Shown in pieces: positions 1 to 7,617 of a stretch of DNA of 64,000 nt (position 1 is its first letter; each line of letters starts with the position of its first letter). The notes beneath the pieces are model-generated. The model was not told where the DNA came from. It saw nothing but the letters and a program-made list of their open reading frames with translations, and did not search any database. The translations under genes were made by a program, and so were the position numbers. Source of the stretch: Nocardioides massiliensis. Lineage in GTDB: Bacteria; Actinomycetota; Actinomycetes; Propionibacteriales; Nocardioidaceae. The stretch spans positions 62,001 to 126,000 of the forward strand of contig NZ_JAUSQM010000001.1 in assembly GCF_030811215.1 (NCBI RefSeq). The letters are read 5' to 3'.

Positions 1-467
1 ACCAGCTCCACCGGCTCGAGGTCGGCCAGGCCCTTCACCTGCGGCTGCAGGACCGAGCGCACCGGCGCCACGACGACCTTGAGAGGACCGTTGGAGGCAG
101 CCCGGTCGGTCGAGCTCGTCGAGACCCCGGGATGGGCGAGCCGGCGCAGCACCGCGAGCCGTCGGCCGACCGTGTCGCTGCGCGGCGACAGTCGCTCATG
201 CGGCAGCGTCTCCCAGGACGGGTAGTAGGCGACATCGTCGGGGTCCATCAGGTCGCCGAGCATCCGGACCAGGTCCTCGGCCTCGCGGGCGGTGGCCGGG
301 ACCGCCAGGACGGTGCGGCCGGCCTGCACGAGCCCGTGCACGAAGAACGGCCGCAGCGCCGGCGGCGCCGTCAGCCCGAGCGTCGGGGCGGTGCCGTCGG
401 TGGTCTCGAGGGCGTGCGCGAGCACGGGCTCACGCAGGACGATCTCGGATAGTCCCTGCAGGCTCAC
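1..467 (-). CDS. mfd: Transcription-repair coupling factor Mfd, N-terminal part
   Basis: Mfd is the ATP-driven translocase that pushes stalled RNA polymerase off damaged template and recruits UvrA. Only the first 155 residues are present; the gene runs off the left edge. The motif YYPSWETLPHERLSPRSD at residues 81-98, followed by TVGRRLAVLRRL, is diagnostic of the UvrB-like N-terminal module. The GTG start is supported by GGGAG six bases upstream. Residues 114-122 (GVSTSSTDR) are encoded by a copy of a 24-bp repeat found in two other genes here, in a stretch where an insertion seems tolerated. The gene has its own promoter-like -10 (TAGAAT) about 80 bases upstream. Identity is firm; everything after residue 155 is unseen. 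Confidence 0.93.
   Translation of the reverse strand, partial: MSLQGLSEIVLREPVLAHALETTDGTAPTLGLTAPPALRPFFVHGLVQAGRTVLAVPATAREAEDLVRMLGDLMDPDDVAYYPSWETLPHERLSPRSDTVGRRLAVLRRLAHPGVSTSSTDRAASNGPLKVVVAPVRSVLQPQVKGLADLEPVEL
103..126 (-). repeat. Dispersed 24-bp repeat, copy A (inside mfd)
   Basis: On the minus strand this reads GGTCTCGACGAGCTCGACC followed by GACCG. Copies B (3699-3722) and C (56473-56496) differ from it only at positions 10-11 and at the last two bases. Here it encodes GVSTSSTDR without breaking the mfd frame. Confidence 0.6.
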
Positions 468-547
468 ACGTGCTCCCAGACAGCGCAGACAAACGCGGAC
501 AACGCGACGGAACCCCTGCCGCGGCGCAGACAGGGGTGATGGGCTCG

Positions 548-553
548 ATTCTA
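548..553 (-). promoter_or_regulatory. Likely -10 element of mfd
   Basis: TAGAAT on the minus strand, about 80 bases before the mfd start; the -35 region is weak. The leader between them holds a 7-bp inverted repeat (ACCCCTG at 512-518 with CAGGGGT at 531-537). Confidence 0.4.
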
Positions 554-597
554 CGGAGGTCCGCCGAGCGCCCCGCACCCCGGGAGAGCAGGTCCGG

Positions 598-1509
598 TCA
601 GGCCTGGTGCCGCTGCTCGACCTCGCCGGCGACCGTGACCAGGGCGTCGAGCACCCGCCGTACGACGAGGCGCTCGGCGCGATCGGGACGAGCCAGCGCG
701 AGGATGCTGCGACGGGCCGCGACACCGTCGAGGGGGCGGAGCCGGATGGCACCCTCGACGGTCGTGAAGCGCGGCAGGATGCCCACCAGCTCACGAGCCG
801 GGTCGCCGGCCACGAGCGCCTCGACCAGCCGGTTGTCGCGCACCCGCTGGCGCACCTGCACCACCTGCCCGGTGGCCTGCTCGACCGCCCGGCGCACGGT
901 GTCGAACGGGAACCCGAGCGGCACCCCGACCCACGGCAGGGAGGCCACGTCCTCGGGCGTCAGCCGCTCGCGCGCGGCCAGGTCGTGCTCCGGTGCCATC
1001 GCGACGTCGAGCGGTTCGTGGGCCAGGTGCTGCACGACCAGACCGGCGGCACCGCCCTCCGGCAGCGCGGCGAGGCTGTGGCCGACGACGAGGTCGTGGT
1101 CGCGGGTGAGGGCGGCGTACTCCCGCTCCGCCCGGTCGACGTCGTCGATGACGACCTCGATGCCGTCCGGCAGTGCCGCCAGGACGCCCGGCAGCAGGAA
1201 CGCCGCCGCGCTCGGCAGCGCCGCGACCGTCACGGTCCCCCGCACCCCGCCGCGGAACTCCTGCCAGCGCGCCTCCGCCCGCGCGATGCCGGAGGCCACC
1301 TCCCGGCCCGCGTCGGCCAGCACCCGCCCGGCCGCCGTCAGCCGGAGGCCACGCCCGTGCGCCTCGACCAGGGGTACGCCGAACGCCCGCTGCGCGGCGC
1401 GCAGCTGCTGCGACACCGCCGACGGTGTGCGGTGGGTCGCCTCGGCGACCGCGGTCAGACTCCCCCGCTCGTCGAGCTCGCGCAGCAGCTCGAGGTGGCG
1501 CGGGTCCAT
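598..1509 (-). CDS. LysR family transcriptional regulator
   Basis: A 303-residue LysR-type regulator of standard length. The winged-helix domain occupies about residues 1-60, with recognition-helix sequence TAVAEATHRTPSAVSQQL, and the effector-binding domain follows from about residue 85. It is transcribed divergently from an EamA exporter across a 71-bp gap that is unusually AT-rich for this window and contains repeated TGAAC/GTTCA half-sites. The natural inference is that it controls that exporter and itself; the inducer cannot be read from sequence. The ATG start sits six bases after TAGTTT on the minus strand, a leaderless arrangement. Family assignment is firm. Confidence 0.88.
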   Translation of the reverse strand: MDPRHLELLRELDERGSLTAVAEATHRTPSAVSQQLRAAQRAFGVPLVEAHGRGLRLTAAGRVLADAGREVASGIARAEARWQEFRGGVRGTVTVAALPSAAAFLLPGVLAALPDGIEVVIDDVDRAEREYAALTRDHDLVVGHSLAALPEGGAAGLVVQHLAHEPLDVAMAPEHDLAARERLTPEDVASLPWVGVPLGFPFDTVRRAVEQATGQVVQVRQRVRDNRLVEALVAGDPARELVGILPRFTTVEGAIRLRPLDGVAARRSILALARPDRAERLVVRRVLDALVTVAGEVEQRHQA

Positions 1510-1515
1510 GAAGGC

Positions 1516-1521
1516 AAACTA
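1516..1521 (-). promoter_or_regulatory. -10 hexamer of a leaderless lysR transcript
   Basis: TAGTTT, six bases, then the ATG of the LysR gene. It lies in the shared divergent region with the EamA gene, where LysR binding is expected. Confidence 0.45.
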
Positions 1522-1580
1522 CACAGTCAGTGAACGAGGTTTCGCTTTTCCTGAACTGATGCGGCGCGGAGGATGGCTGC

Positions 1581-2543
1581 GTGCCGCTGTCCCTGCCGAT
1601 GTCCCACCGCCTGCTCGCCACGCTGGTCGCCGCATTGTGGGGCCTCAACTTCCTCGCGATCGCCGCGACCCTGGAGCACTTCCCGCCGCTGTTCGCCGTC
1701 GCGCTGCGGTTCGTCGTCCTGGCGGTGCCGACGCTGCTGTGGATCCCGCGGCCACAGGTGCCGCTGCGTCTGCTGATCGGGTACGGCGTCGGGTTCGGCG
1801 TCGTGCAGTTCGCCTTCCTCTACCTCGGCATGACCACCGGGATGCCGGCCGGCCTCGCCTCGTTAGTGCTGCAGGCGTCGGCGCCCTTCACCGTGCTGCT
1901 GGCAGCGGCGTTCCTGCGCCAGGGGTTGAGCCGGCGGCGGGTGGCCGGCGTCGTGCTCGCCAGCGGGGGTCTGGCGGTCGTCGGGTTCCAGCGCGCCGAG
2001 TCGGCCGCGCTGCTGCCGTTCGTCCTCGTGCTCGTCGGCGCGCTCGGCTGGGCGGTCGGCAACGTCTGCTCCGCCCAGGCGCGCGCACCGAAGCCGCTGC
2101 ACGTCGTGCTGTGGATGTCGGTGGTGCCGCCGGTGCCGATGCTCGCCCTGGCGTGGGTCGTCGAGGGGCCCGATCGCATCACGACGTCGTTGACCTCGGC
2201 CGGGCCGACCCTGGTCCCTGCGCTCGTCGGCATGGCCTACACGATCGTGCTCGGCACCCTCGTCGGCTCGGGGATCTGGACCTGGCTGATGGCCCGCCAC
2301 CCTTCGGGGGTGATCGCGCCGTTCTCCATGCTCGTGCCGGTGGTCGGCATGAGCGCGGCCTGGCTGGTCCGCGGGGAGACCGTCACCGTCGGCGAGCTCA
2401 TCGGCGCCGTCCTCGTGGTCACCGGCGTGCTGATCGCCAGCATCGCCCCGCGCGCGTCGCGCGAGGCGCGCCGATCGAGGCAGCGCCTCAGCGGCGCACG
2501 ATCACCGAGGACCCGTGACCGAACAGTCCTTGGTTCGCGGTGA
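1581..2543 (+). CDS. EamA/DMT family metabolite exporter
   Basis: A 320-residue, ten-helix drug/metabolite transporter built of two EamA repeats (about residues 8-135 and 148-285); the hydrophobic segments run almost without interruption. Proteins of this type export amino acids or related metabolites; the substrate is not predictable. GTG is preferred as start because GGAGG lies eight bases upstream; ATG six codons later is the alternative. It is divergent from a LysR gene that probably regulates it. One leucine codon is TTA (1863-1865), very rare in such DNA and a possible bldA-type control point. The last 56 bases overlap the end of the converging thiolase-like gene. Confidence 0.85.
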   Translation: MPLSLPMSHRLLATLVAALWGLNFLAIAATLEHFPPLFAVALRFVVLAVPTLLWIPRPQVPLRLLIGYGVGFGVVQFAFLYLGMTTGMPAGLASLVLQASAPFTVLLAAAFLRQGLSRRRVAGVVLASGGLAVVGFQRAESAALLPFVLVLVGALGWAVGNVCSAQARAPKPLHVVLWMSVVPPVPMLALAWVVEGPDRITTSLTSAGPTLVPALVGMAYTIVLGTLVGSGIWTWLMARHPSGVIAPFSMLVPVVGMSAAWLVRGETVTVGELIGAVLVVTGVLIASIAPRASREARRSRQRLSGARSPRTRDRTVLGSR

Positions 2544-3678
2544 TGCCCACGCGGGCGCCCTCGACCTGGCGTCCCTCGGCCTGACCGCGCAGCTGCCAGG
2601 CGAGCTCGCAGACCTGCGCGAGCGCCTGGGCCGGGACGGCCTCGCCGAAGCACGCCAGCCCACCCGACGGGTTCACCGGGATCCGGCCGCCGATCGTGGT
2701 GTCACCGGCACGCAGCAGGGACTCGGCCTCGCCACGTCCGCACAGCGCGAGGTCCTCGATCCAGTCGAGCTCCAACGCGGTGGACAGGTCGTAGACCTCG
2801 GCGACGTCGACGTCCTCGGGGCCGATGCCGGCCTCCTCGTAGGCCGCGTGGCCGATGGAGGCCTTGAAGGTGCGCTCCGGTGCCGGCACCGCGGTCGAGG
2901 ACTCGGTGGAGAACAACGGCATGTCGATCACGGTCTGCGGGAACGTCGGCGTCACCGTGGAGACCGCCGCGACCCGCACGGGGTCGGCGATGCCGTGCTT
3001 CTTGGCGTACTCCATCGACGTCAGCAGCACCGCTGCTCCACCGTCGGACGTCGCGCAGATATCGAGCAGGTGCAACGGGTCGGAGACGACGGCGGAGCTG
3101 AGCACGTCGCCGACGCTGACCTCCTTGCGGTAGCGGGCATACGGGTTGTTGAGCCCGTGCTTGGCGTTCTTGACCTTCACCTGCGCGAAGTCCTCCGGCG
3201 TGGCGCCGTAGAGGTCGATGCGCCGGCGTGCGTAGAGCGCGAAGTACGCCGGGTTGGTCATGCCCATCAGCCGGAAGCGCAGCCAGTCCGGGTCGTCCCA
3301 GCGCTCACCGGCGTTGGGGGCGAGGAAGCCCTTCGGGGTGGTGTCGGCGCCGACGACCAGCGCGACCTCGCACATCCCGGCGAGGATCCGCGCGCGGGCG
3401 GTGTCGATGGCCTGGGCGCCGGTGGCGCAGGCGGCGTACGACGTGGCCACCGACGCGCCGTTCCAGCCCAGCGCCTGGGCGAACGTCGAGCCCGCGACAT
3501 AGCCGGCGTAGCCGTTGCGGACGGTCTCGCCACCGACGATCAGGTCGACGTCCTCCCACGGGACGCCCGCGTCGTCGAGCGCGGCGCGCGCGGCGGCCAC
3601 GCCGTACTTGACGAACGAGTGACCCCACTTGCCCCACGGGTGCATGCCGACGCCGAGGACGGCGACCTCGTTGCTCAC
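2488..3678 (-). CDS. Thiolase-like lipid-transfer protein (SCP-x/Ltp family)
   Basis: A thiolase-fold protein of 396 residues with a reactive-cysteine region (SYAACATGAQAI, about residue 87) and a C-terminal NPSGGLACFGEA segment. True thiolases have a GHP motif there, so this is more likely a thiolase-like aldolase or acyl-transfer partner, as in steroid side-chain degradation, than a degradative thiolase. Its GTG overlaps the stop of the upstream Zn-ribbon/OB-fold gene (GTGA), so the two are translationally coupled. Such pairs normally form a complex in which the OB-fold subunit docks on the thiolase-fold enzyme and channels an acyl-CoA. Family assignment is strong; the cholesterol link is inference from pairing and operator. 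Confidence 0.8.
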   Translation of the reverse strand: MSNEVAVLGVGMHPWGKWGHSFVKYGVAAARAALDDAGVPWEDVDLIVGGETVRNGYAGYVAGSTFAQALGWNGASVATSYAACATGAQAIDTARARILAGMCEVALVVGADTTPKGFLAPNAGERWDDPDWLRFRLMGMTNPAYFALYARRRIDLYGATPEDFAQVKVKNAKHGLNNPYARYRKEVSVGDVLSSAVVSDPLHLLDICATSDGGAAVLLTSMEYAKKHGIADPVRVAAVSTVTPTFPQTVIDMPLFSTESSTAVPAPERTFKASIGHAAYEEAGIGPEDVDVAEVYDLSTALELDWIEDLALCGRGEAESLLRAGDTTIGGRIPVNPSGGLACFGEAVPAQALAQVCELAWQLRGQAEGRQVEGARVGITANQGLFGHGSSVIVRR

Positions 3679-4154
3679 TTGCTCTCCCCAGTCTCGATGG
3701 TCTCGACAGGCTCGACCGACGAGTGCGGCTCGACCGACTGCACGGGCTTCCAGCGCCACACCGTGCGCTCCTCACCGTCCTCGTCGACGTAGAGCGGCTC
3801 GACGACGAGCTCGACCTCCGCGCCGACCTTCAGGTCGGCCACGCCGTAGCCGTCGGCGACCTGGCCCAGCACGACGAGGCCCTCGTCCAACTCGACCGCC
3901 GCGAGCGCGAACGGCTCGTAGGGGTCGGTGCGGGGGATGTAAGGCGGGGGCGGCTGGTACTGCGCGTCGGTGTAGGACCACACGCGGCCGCGGCGCGACA
4001 GCTCGGTCGCCGCGAACTCCTCGCCCGAGCACGCCGGGTTCTTGCAGAACGTCGTCTCCGGTGGGAACGCGTGGGTCCCACAGTGCGTGCACGTGCTGCC
4101 GACGAGTGCCGGCTCGGGACCGGTGGTGAACCAGTCGACCGCGGGCGTTGCCAT
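3675..4154 (-). CDS. Zn-ribbon OB-fold protein (DUF35 type), partner of the thiolase-like enzyme
   Basis: This 159-residue protein has a four-cysteine zinc ribbon near the N-terminus (CTHCG...FCKNPACSG, about residues 21-40) followed by an OB-fold rich in beta strands. DUF35 proteins of this kind bind acyl-CoA and pair with Ltp-type thiolase-fold enzymes or hydratases in steroid and acyl-CoA catabolism. The ATG is preceded by GGAGGT at five bases. The stop codon is shared with the GTG of the next gene. The tail (SVEPVETIETG) is encoded by a copy of the dispersed 24-bp repeat, an add-on after the folded domain. A palindromic operator lies between its -10 hexamer and its start. Confidence 0.82.
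   Translation of the reverse strand: MATPAVDWFTTGPEPALVGSTCTHCGTHAFPPETTFCKNPACSGEEFAATELSRRGRVWSYTDAQYQPPPPYIPRTDPYEPFALAAVELDEGLVVLGQVADGYGVADLKVGAEVELVVEPLYVDEDGEERTVWRWKPVQSVEPHSSVEPVETIETGESK
3699..3722 (+). repeat. Dispersed 24-bp repeat, copy B
   Basis: GGTCTCGACAGGCTCGACC followed by GACGA, lying inside the 3' end of the OB-fold gene, where it encodes the non-domain tail SVEPVET on the opposite strand. It is followed by a partial second unit (GGCTCGACCGAC, 3727-3738). Confidence 0.6.
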
Positions 4155-4172
4155 CCGGACCTCCGCAAACGA

Positions 4173-4182
4173 GAACATGTTC
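4173..4182. promoter_or_regulatory. KstR-like palindromic operator
   Basis: GAACATGTTC is a perfect 10-bp palindrome lying 18 bases before the OB-fold ATG and just downstream of a -10 hexamer (TAGGGT, 4195-4190 on the minus strand). The AAC-NN-GTT core is that of KstR, the TetR-type repressor of cholesterol catabolism, but the outer T and A of the mycobacterial consensus are both G here. A different TetR regulator is possible. Confidence 0.5.
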
Positions 4183-4239
4183 CGGGCGCACCCTACTGGC
4201 CGCCAGCACCGGGCCCGGCGCCCTTCCCTCTGGGCGGGA

Positions 4240-5187
4240 TCAGTCGTCGACGGGCGGGACCTCGGCCCCCTCCGCAGCGTCGCGGTCGGCCCACTCCAGC
4301 AGGGGTGCGGGGTCGAAGACCGCGTCGTCGATGCCGGCGTGCAGGTCACCGAGGCGCGCGAACCGCTCCGGCACCGTGGCGATCGTGAAGTCGCCGGGCT
4401 CGCACCGGTCGACCTCCTCCCACGCCACCGGAGCCGACACCGTGGCCTCGGGGTTGCCGCGCACGGAGTACGCCGCGGCGATGGTGTGGTCGCGGGCGTT
4501 CTGGTTGTAGTCGACGAACAGCGCCGCCGGGTCGCGGTCCTTGCGCCACCAGGCGGTGGTGACATCGGGGCTGCGGCGCTCGACCTCGCGCGCGAACGCC
4601 AGCGCCGCCCGGCGTACGTCGGCGAAGGGGTGGGGTGGGATCCGGACGTAGACGTGCAGGCCCTTGCCACCCGACGTCTTCGGGAACCCGGTCGCCCCGA
4701 GCTCGTCGAGCACCTCGTGGACGACGTGGGTGACGCGCTGCACCGTGGCCCAGTCACACTCCGGCCCGGGGTCGAGGTCGATGCGCCACTCGTCGGGCTC
4801 CTCGAGGTGGCCGCGGCGGCTGTTCCACGGGTGGAACTCCACCGTCGACATCTGCACGGCCCAGATCACCTGCGCGATCTCGGTGACGCACAGCTCGTCG
4901 GCGGTCCGCTTCCAGCGCGGGAAGAACACCTCGACGGTGTCCATCCAGGGGGGTGCGCCCTTCGGCAGGCGCTTCTGGTGCACCTTCTCCCCCGTCACGC
5001 CCGTCGGGAAGCGTTGCAGCATGCAGGGGCGCTCACGCAGCGCGTTGACGATCCCGTCGCCGACGGCGAGGTAGTACTCGACCAGGTCGAGCTTCGTCTC
5101 CCCGCGCGCCGGGAAGTAGACGCGGTCGGGGTTGGAGACGCGCACGACCTTGTCGTCGACCTCGAGCTCGATCGCCTTGCTCGCCAT
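4240..5187 (-). CDS. Stand-alone LigD-type primase-polymerase
   Basis: A 315-residue protein matching only the polymerase domain of LigD, the archaeo-eukaryotic primase-like module used in bacterial end joining to extend or fill DNA ends with NTPs. Visible motifs are the phosphate-binding opening SNPDRVYFP, the metal-binding DLDPGP (about residue 140) and SGGKGLHVYV (about residues 167-176), which is typical of this fold. No ligase or nuclease domain is attached and no Ku gene is nearby, so it may act in repair separately from classical LigD. ATG is chosen because AGGAGG lies six bases upstream. It is head-to-head with the DUF559 gene. Confidence 0.85.
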   Translation of the reverse strand: MASKAIELEVDDKVVRVSNPDRVYFPARGETKLDLVEYYLAVGDGIVNALRERPCMLQRFPTGVTGEKVHQKRLPKGAPPWMDTVEVFFPRWKRTADELCVTEIAQVIWAVQMSTVEFHPWNSRRGHLEEPDEWRIDLDPGPECDWATVQRVTHVVHEVLDELGATGFPKTSGGKGLHVYVRIPPHPFADVRRAALAFAREVERRSPDVTTAWWRKDRDPAALFVDYNQNARDHTIAAAYSVRGNPEATVSAPVAWEEVDRCEPGDFTIATVPERFARLGDLHAGIDDAVFDPAPLLEWADRDAAEGAEVPPVDD

Positions 5188-5234
5188 CACGCACCTCCTG
5201 TGGATGACCCCGGCCTACCCGCCCGAGGATGCCG

Positions 5235-5240
5235 TAGAAC
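5235..5240 (+). promoter_or_regulatory. -10-like hexamer of the DUF559 gene
   Basis: TAGAAC ends six bases before the ATG and there is no ribosome binding site, again suggesting a leaderless message. The last base departs from the TAnnnT pattern. Confidence 0.3.
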
Positions 5241-5246
5241 CGCACG

Positions 5247-6122
5247 ATGGTCCTGGACGTGTTGTATGCGCTCGGGGGCGTCGCGCGTAGGCGCACGCTG
5301 TTGGCCTACGTCTCGCGCGCAGACCTCGACCGCGCCGTGGCAGCCGGGGACGTCATACGAAAGAGCCGGGGCACCTATGCGGTCCCGGAAGCGGACGCCG
5401 CAATGGAGGCAGCCGTACGGCTTGGCGGACTGGTGTCCCACACGAGCGCGGCATTGCTGCACGGATGGGCCGTCAAGTCCGTCCCGCAGCTGCCGCACGT
5501 CACCGTCAGCCGGGGCCGGCGCCTGCCGCGGGAGGCGCGCGAGCTGGCTGTCGTCCACCGGGCCGAGCTGACCGCGCGCGACGGCTGGGTGGCCACGAAG
5601 GAGACGACGCTCGAGCAGTGCCTGCGTCAGCTGCCTTTCGACGAGGCGCTCAGCGTGGCCGACTCCGCCCTGCGCGCCGGCTTCGGAACGCAGCTCCTCG
5701 CCCACATCGCCGACACCGCGAAGGGGCCAGGTGCGCGCCAGGCCCGACGCATCGCCGCTGCAGCCACGTTGCTCGCCGCCAACCCGTTCGAGTCGACGTT
5801 GCGGGCCATAGCGCTCGACGTCCCCGGGCTGTCAGTGCGTCCCCAGGTCACCCTGCCGGGCCTGGGCCGACCGGATCTTGTCGACGAGCGACTCCGGTTG
5901 ATCCTCGAGGCCGACTCCTTCACCTGGCACGGCAACCGCGCAGCGCTGGCGGCCGACTGTCGGCGCTACAACCGGTTCGTCGTCGAGGGCTGGACGGTGC
6001 TGCGGTTCAGCTACGAGGACGTGATGGGGCGCCCCGACGACGTGCGACGAGTGCTGGTCGCCGCCGTTGCGCTCGCCGAACTGCTGAGCAAACGAGCTCC
6101 CGGACGCGACAGTGCCGCCTGA
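5247..6122 (+). CDS. AbiEi-like/DUF559 protein
   Basis: A 291-residue protein of a type abundant in actinobacterial chromosomes. The N-terminus (about 1-75) resembles the winged-helix of AbiEi-type antitoxins, with the motif SRGTYAVP. The C-terminal part (about 185-275) is a DUF559 region related to Vsr/PD-(D/E)XK nucleases, with LRLILEADSFTWH, where E and D could be metal ligands, followed by WTVLRFSYEDVM. No toxin gene is adjacent, so antitoxin function is unproven; a nuclease-like or DNA-binding role is equally possible. The last codons (LAELLSKR) lie in the left arm of a perfect 19-bp inverted repeat shared with the end of the convergent gene. Confidence 0.7.
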   Translation: MVLDVLYALGGVARRRTLLAYVSRADLDRAVAAGDVIRKSRGTYAVPEADAAMEAAVRLGGLVSHTSAALLHGWAVKSVPQLPHVTVSRGRRLPREARELAVVHRAELTARDGWVATKETTLEQCLRQLPFDEALSVADSALRAGFGTQLLAHIADTAKGPGARQARRIAAAATLLAANPFESTLRAIALDVPGLSVRPQVTLPGLGRPDLVDERLRLILEADSFTWHGNRAALAADCRRYNRFVVEGWTVLRFSYEDVMGRPDDVRRVLVAAVALAELLSKRAPGRDSAA

Positions 6123-6159
6123 CGGCAGGCGACTGCCACCCGTTTGCTCAGCAGTTCGG
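6076..6159. repeat. Perfect 19-bp inverted repeat at a convergent gene junction
   Basis: CCGAACTGCTGAGCAAACG (6076-6094) and its exact reverse complement (6141-6159) are separated by 46 bases. The left arm is inside the DUF559 reading frame; the right arm ends four bases from the cysQ stop. The loop is long for an intrinsic terminator and there is no U-tract. Confidence 0.75.
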
Positions 6160-6162
6160 TTC

Positions 6163-6948
6163 TCAGTCGGTGCCGTGCTCGCGGATGAAGGCCAGGATCG
6201 GCTCGGCGAGCTCCGGGCGGCAGACGACCAGGTCGGGCAGGAGCACGTCGTCCTGGTTGTAGACCAGTGGGCTGCCGTCGATGCGGGAGGTGTGCAGTCC
6301 GGCGGCGCGGGCGACGGCGACGGGGGCGGCGGAGTCCCACTCGTACTGTCCGCCGGCGTGCACGTAGGCGTCGGTGACGTCGCGGACGACCGAGATGACC
6401 TTGGCGCCGGCGGAGCCCATGGGGACCAGATCGGCGCCGATCTCGGCGGCCAGCGCCTCGACGAAGGCGGGCGGGCGCGTGCGGGACACGGCGATGCGCG
6501 GCCGCGCCGCGGTCGAGTCGGGCACGACGGGGGGTGCCCCGGTGTGGAAGGTGGTGGCGAGTCCCGGCTGGGCGACGGCACCGGCGGCCAGGTCGCCGGC
6601 GGCGCGGGTCCAGAGCGCGACGTGGACGGCCCAATCCTCGCGCGGGGGCTCGGAGAACTCCCGGGTGCCGTCGAGCGGGTCCACGATCCAGACCCGGTCG
6701 GCGTCGAGGCGGCGCTTGTCGTCCTTGCCCTCCTCCGACAGGACGGCGTCGCCGGGACGGTGCTGAGCCAGCAGCTCCATCAGCAGCTCGTGGGCGGCGC
6801 GGTCGCCGGCGTCCTTGAGCTCCTTGCCCTCCAGGCCCTGGCCACGGACCTCGACGAGAAGGTTGCCGGCGACCTCGGCGGCCCAGGCCGCCAGGAGGTG
6901 GTCGTCGTGCTCGATCCCGGGCGGGCTGGCAGGCGCGAAGTCGTTCAC
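6163..6948 (-). CDS. cysQ: 3'(2'),5'-bisphosphate nucleotidase (inositol monophosphatase family)
   Basis: A lithium-sensitive-type phosphatase of 261 residues, closest in motif pattern to CysQ, which hydrolyses 3'-phosphoadenosine 5'-phosphate from sulfate assimilation. Metal ligands are visible in LSEEG (about residues 70-74) and in WIVDPLDGTREF (about 87-98); the C-terminal motif is YEWDSAAP. Other inositol-phosphatase activities cannot be excluded. GTG six codons after the nominal C-rich opening is chosen because TAGGGT lies seven bases before it; the alternative GTG three codons upstream falls inside that hexamer. It is tail-to-tail with the DUF559 gene across a 19-bp inverted repeat. Confidence 0.85.
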   Translation of the reverse strand: MNDFAPASPPGIEHDDHLLAAWAAEVAGNLLVEVRGQGLEGKELKDAGDRAAHELLMELLAQHRPGDAVLSEEGKDDKRRLDADRVWIVDPLDGTREFSEPPREDWAVHVALWTRAAGDLAAGAVAQPGLATTFHTGAPPVVPDSTAARPRIAVSRTRPPAFVEALAAEIGADLVPMGSAGAKVISVVRDVTDAYVHAGGQYEWDSAAPVAVARAAGLHTSRIDGSPLVYNQDDVLLPDLVVCRPELAEPILAFIREHGTD

Positions 6949-6955
6949 GGCCGCC

Positions 6956-6961
6956 ACCCTA
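6956..6961 (-). promoter_or_regulatory. -10 hexamer of a leaderless cysQ transcript
   Basis: TAGGGT, seven bases, then GTG. It decides the cysQ start, since the upstream in-frame GTG lies inside the hexamer. Confidence 0.5.
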
Positions 6962-6968
6962 GAGCCCC

Positions 6969-7559
6969 TCAGGAGTTGAAGCGGCTCTGCGTCCGCTCGA
7001 GTCCCTCACTGATCAGGGACTCCACGGCGTCGGCGGCGAGCACGACCTGGAGCGGGAGCTCCTTGCGCTCGGCCGAGGAGTACGGCGACAGCACGAAGTC
7101 CGCCGGCGCCTGCCGACCCGGGGGACGGCCGATCCCGGCGCGCAGGCGGTAGAAGTCACCGGTGCCGAGCGAGGACCGCATCGACTTCAGCCCGTTGTGG
7201 CCGTTGTCGCCGCCCCCGAGCTTCACGCGCAGGGTGCCGAAGCCGATGTCGAGCTCGTCGTGGATCGCGATGACGCGCTCGGCAGGCACCTTGTAGAACT
7301 TCGCGAGCGTCGAGACCGGTCCGCCGGACTCGTTCATGTAGGTGCGCGCCTTCATCAGCACGACACGGGGCACGTCGGGGCCGGGCGGCCCCAGTCTGCC
7401 CTCCACGACGTCGGCGCGACCGGACTTGTGGGCCCGGAACCCGGAGCCCATCCGCTGCGCCAGCTCCTCGACGACGAGGTAGCCGATGTTGTGGCGGGTC
7501 TGGGCGTACGTCGGGCCGGGGTTCCCGAGCCCCACCACCAACCAGGCGGCGTCGGACAT
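6969..7559 (-). CDS. pth: Peptidyl-tRNA hydrolase
   Basis: Pth releases peptides from prematurely dissociated peptidyl-tRNA and recycles the tRNA; it is essential in most bacteria. The 196-residue protein has all family marks: VVGLGNPGPTYAQTRHNIG at the N-terminus with the catalytic His, YMNESGG, and HDELDIGFG. ATG is chosen over upstream in-frame codons because GGGAG lies seven bases before it and the protein then begins right at the conserved core. It is the last gene of a prs-rplY-pth run in the same order as in mycobacteria, 58 bases after rplY. Confidence 0.96.
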   Translation of the reverse strand: MSDAAWLVVGLGNPGPTYAQTRHNIGYLVVEELAQRMGSGFRAHKSGRADVVEGRLGPPGPDVPRVVLMKARTYMNESGGPVSTLAKFYKVPAERVIAIHDELDIGFGTLRVKLGGGDNGHNGLKSMRSSLGTGDFYRLRAGIGRPPGRQAPADFVLSPYSSAERKELPLQVVLAADAVESLISEGLERTQSRFNS

Positions 7560-7617
7560 CGCAGAACTCCCGGCCCTTCGTCGGATCCAGCTCAACACGC
7601 GGGGTGACCCACGCGCG

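Noticed and set aside
5247-6122. Type IV toxin-antitoxin system (AbiE)
   Set aside because: The N-terminus is AbiEi-like, but there is no AbiEii nucleotidyltransferase gene beside it, and the protein is fused to a DUF559 region.
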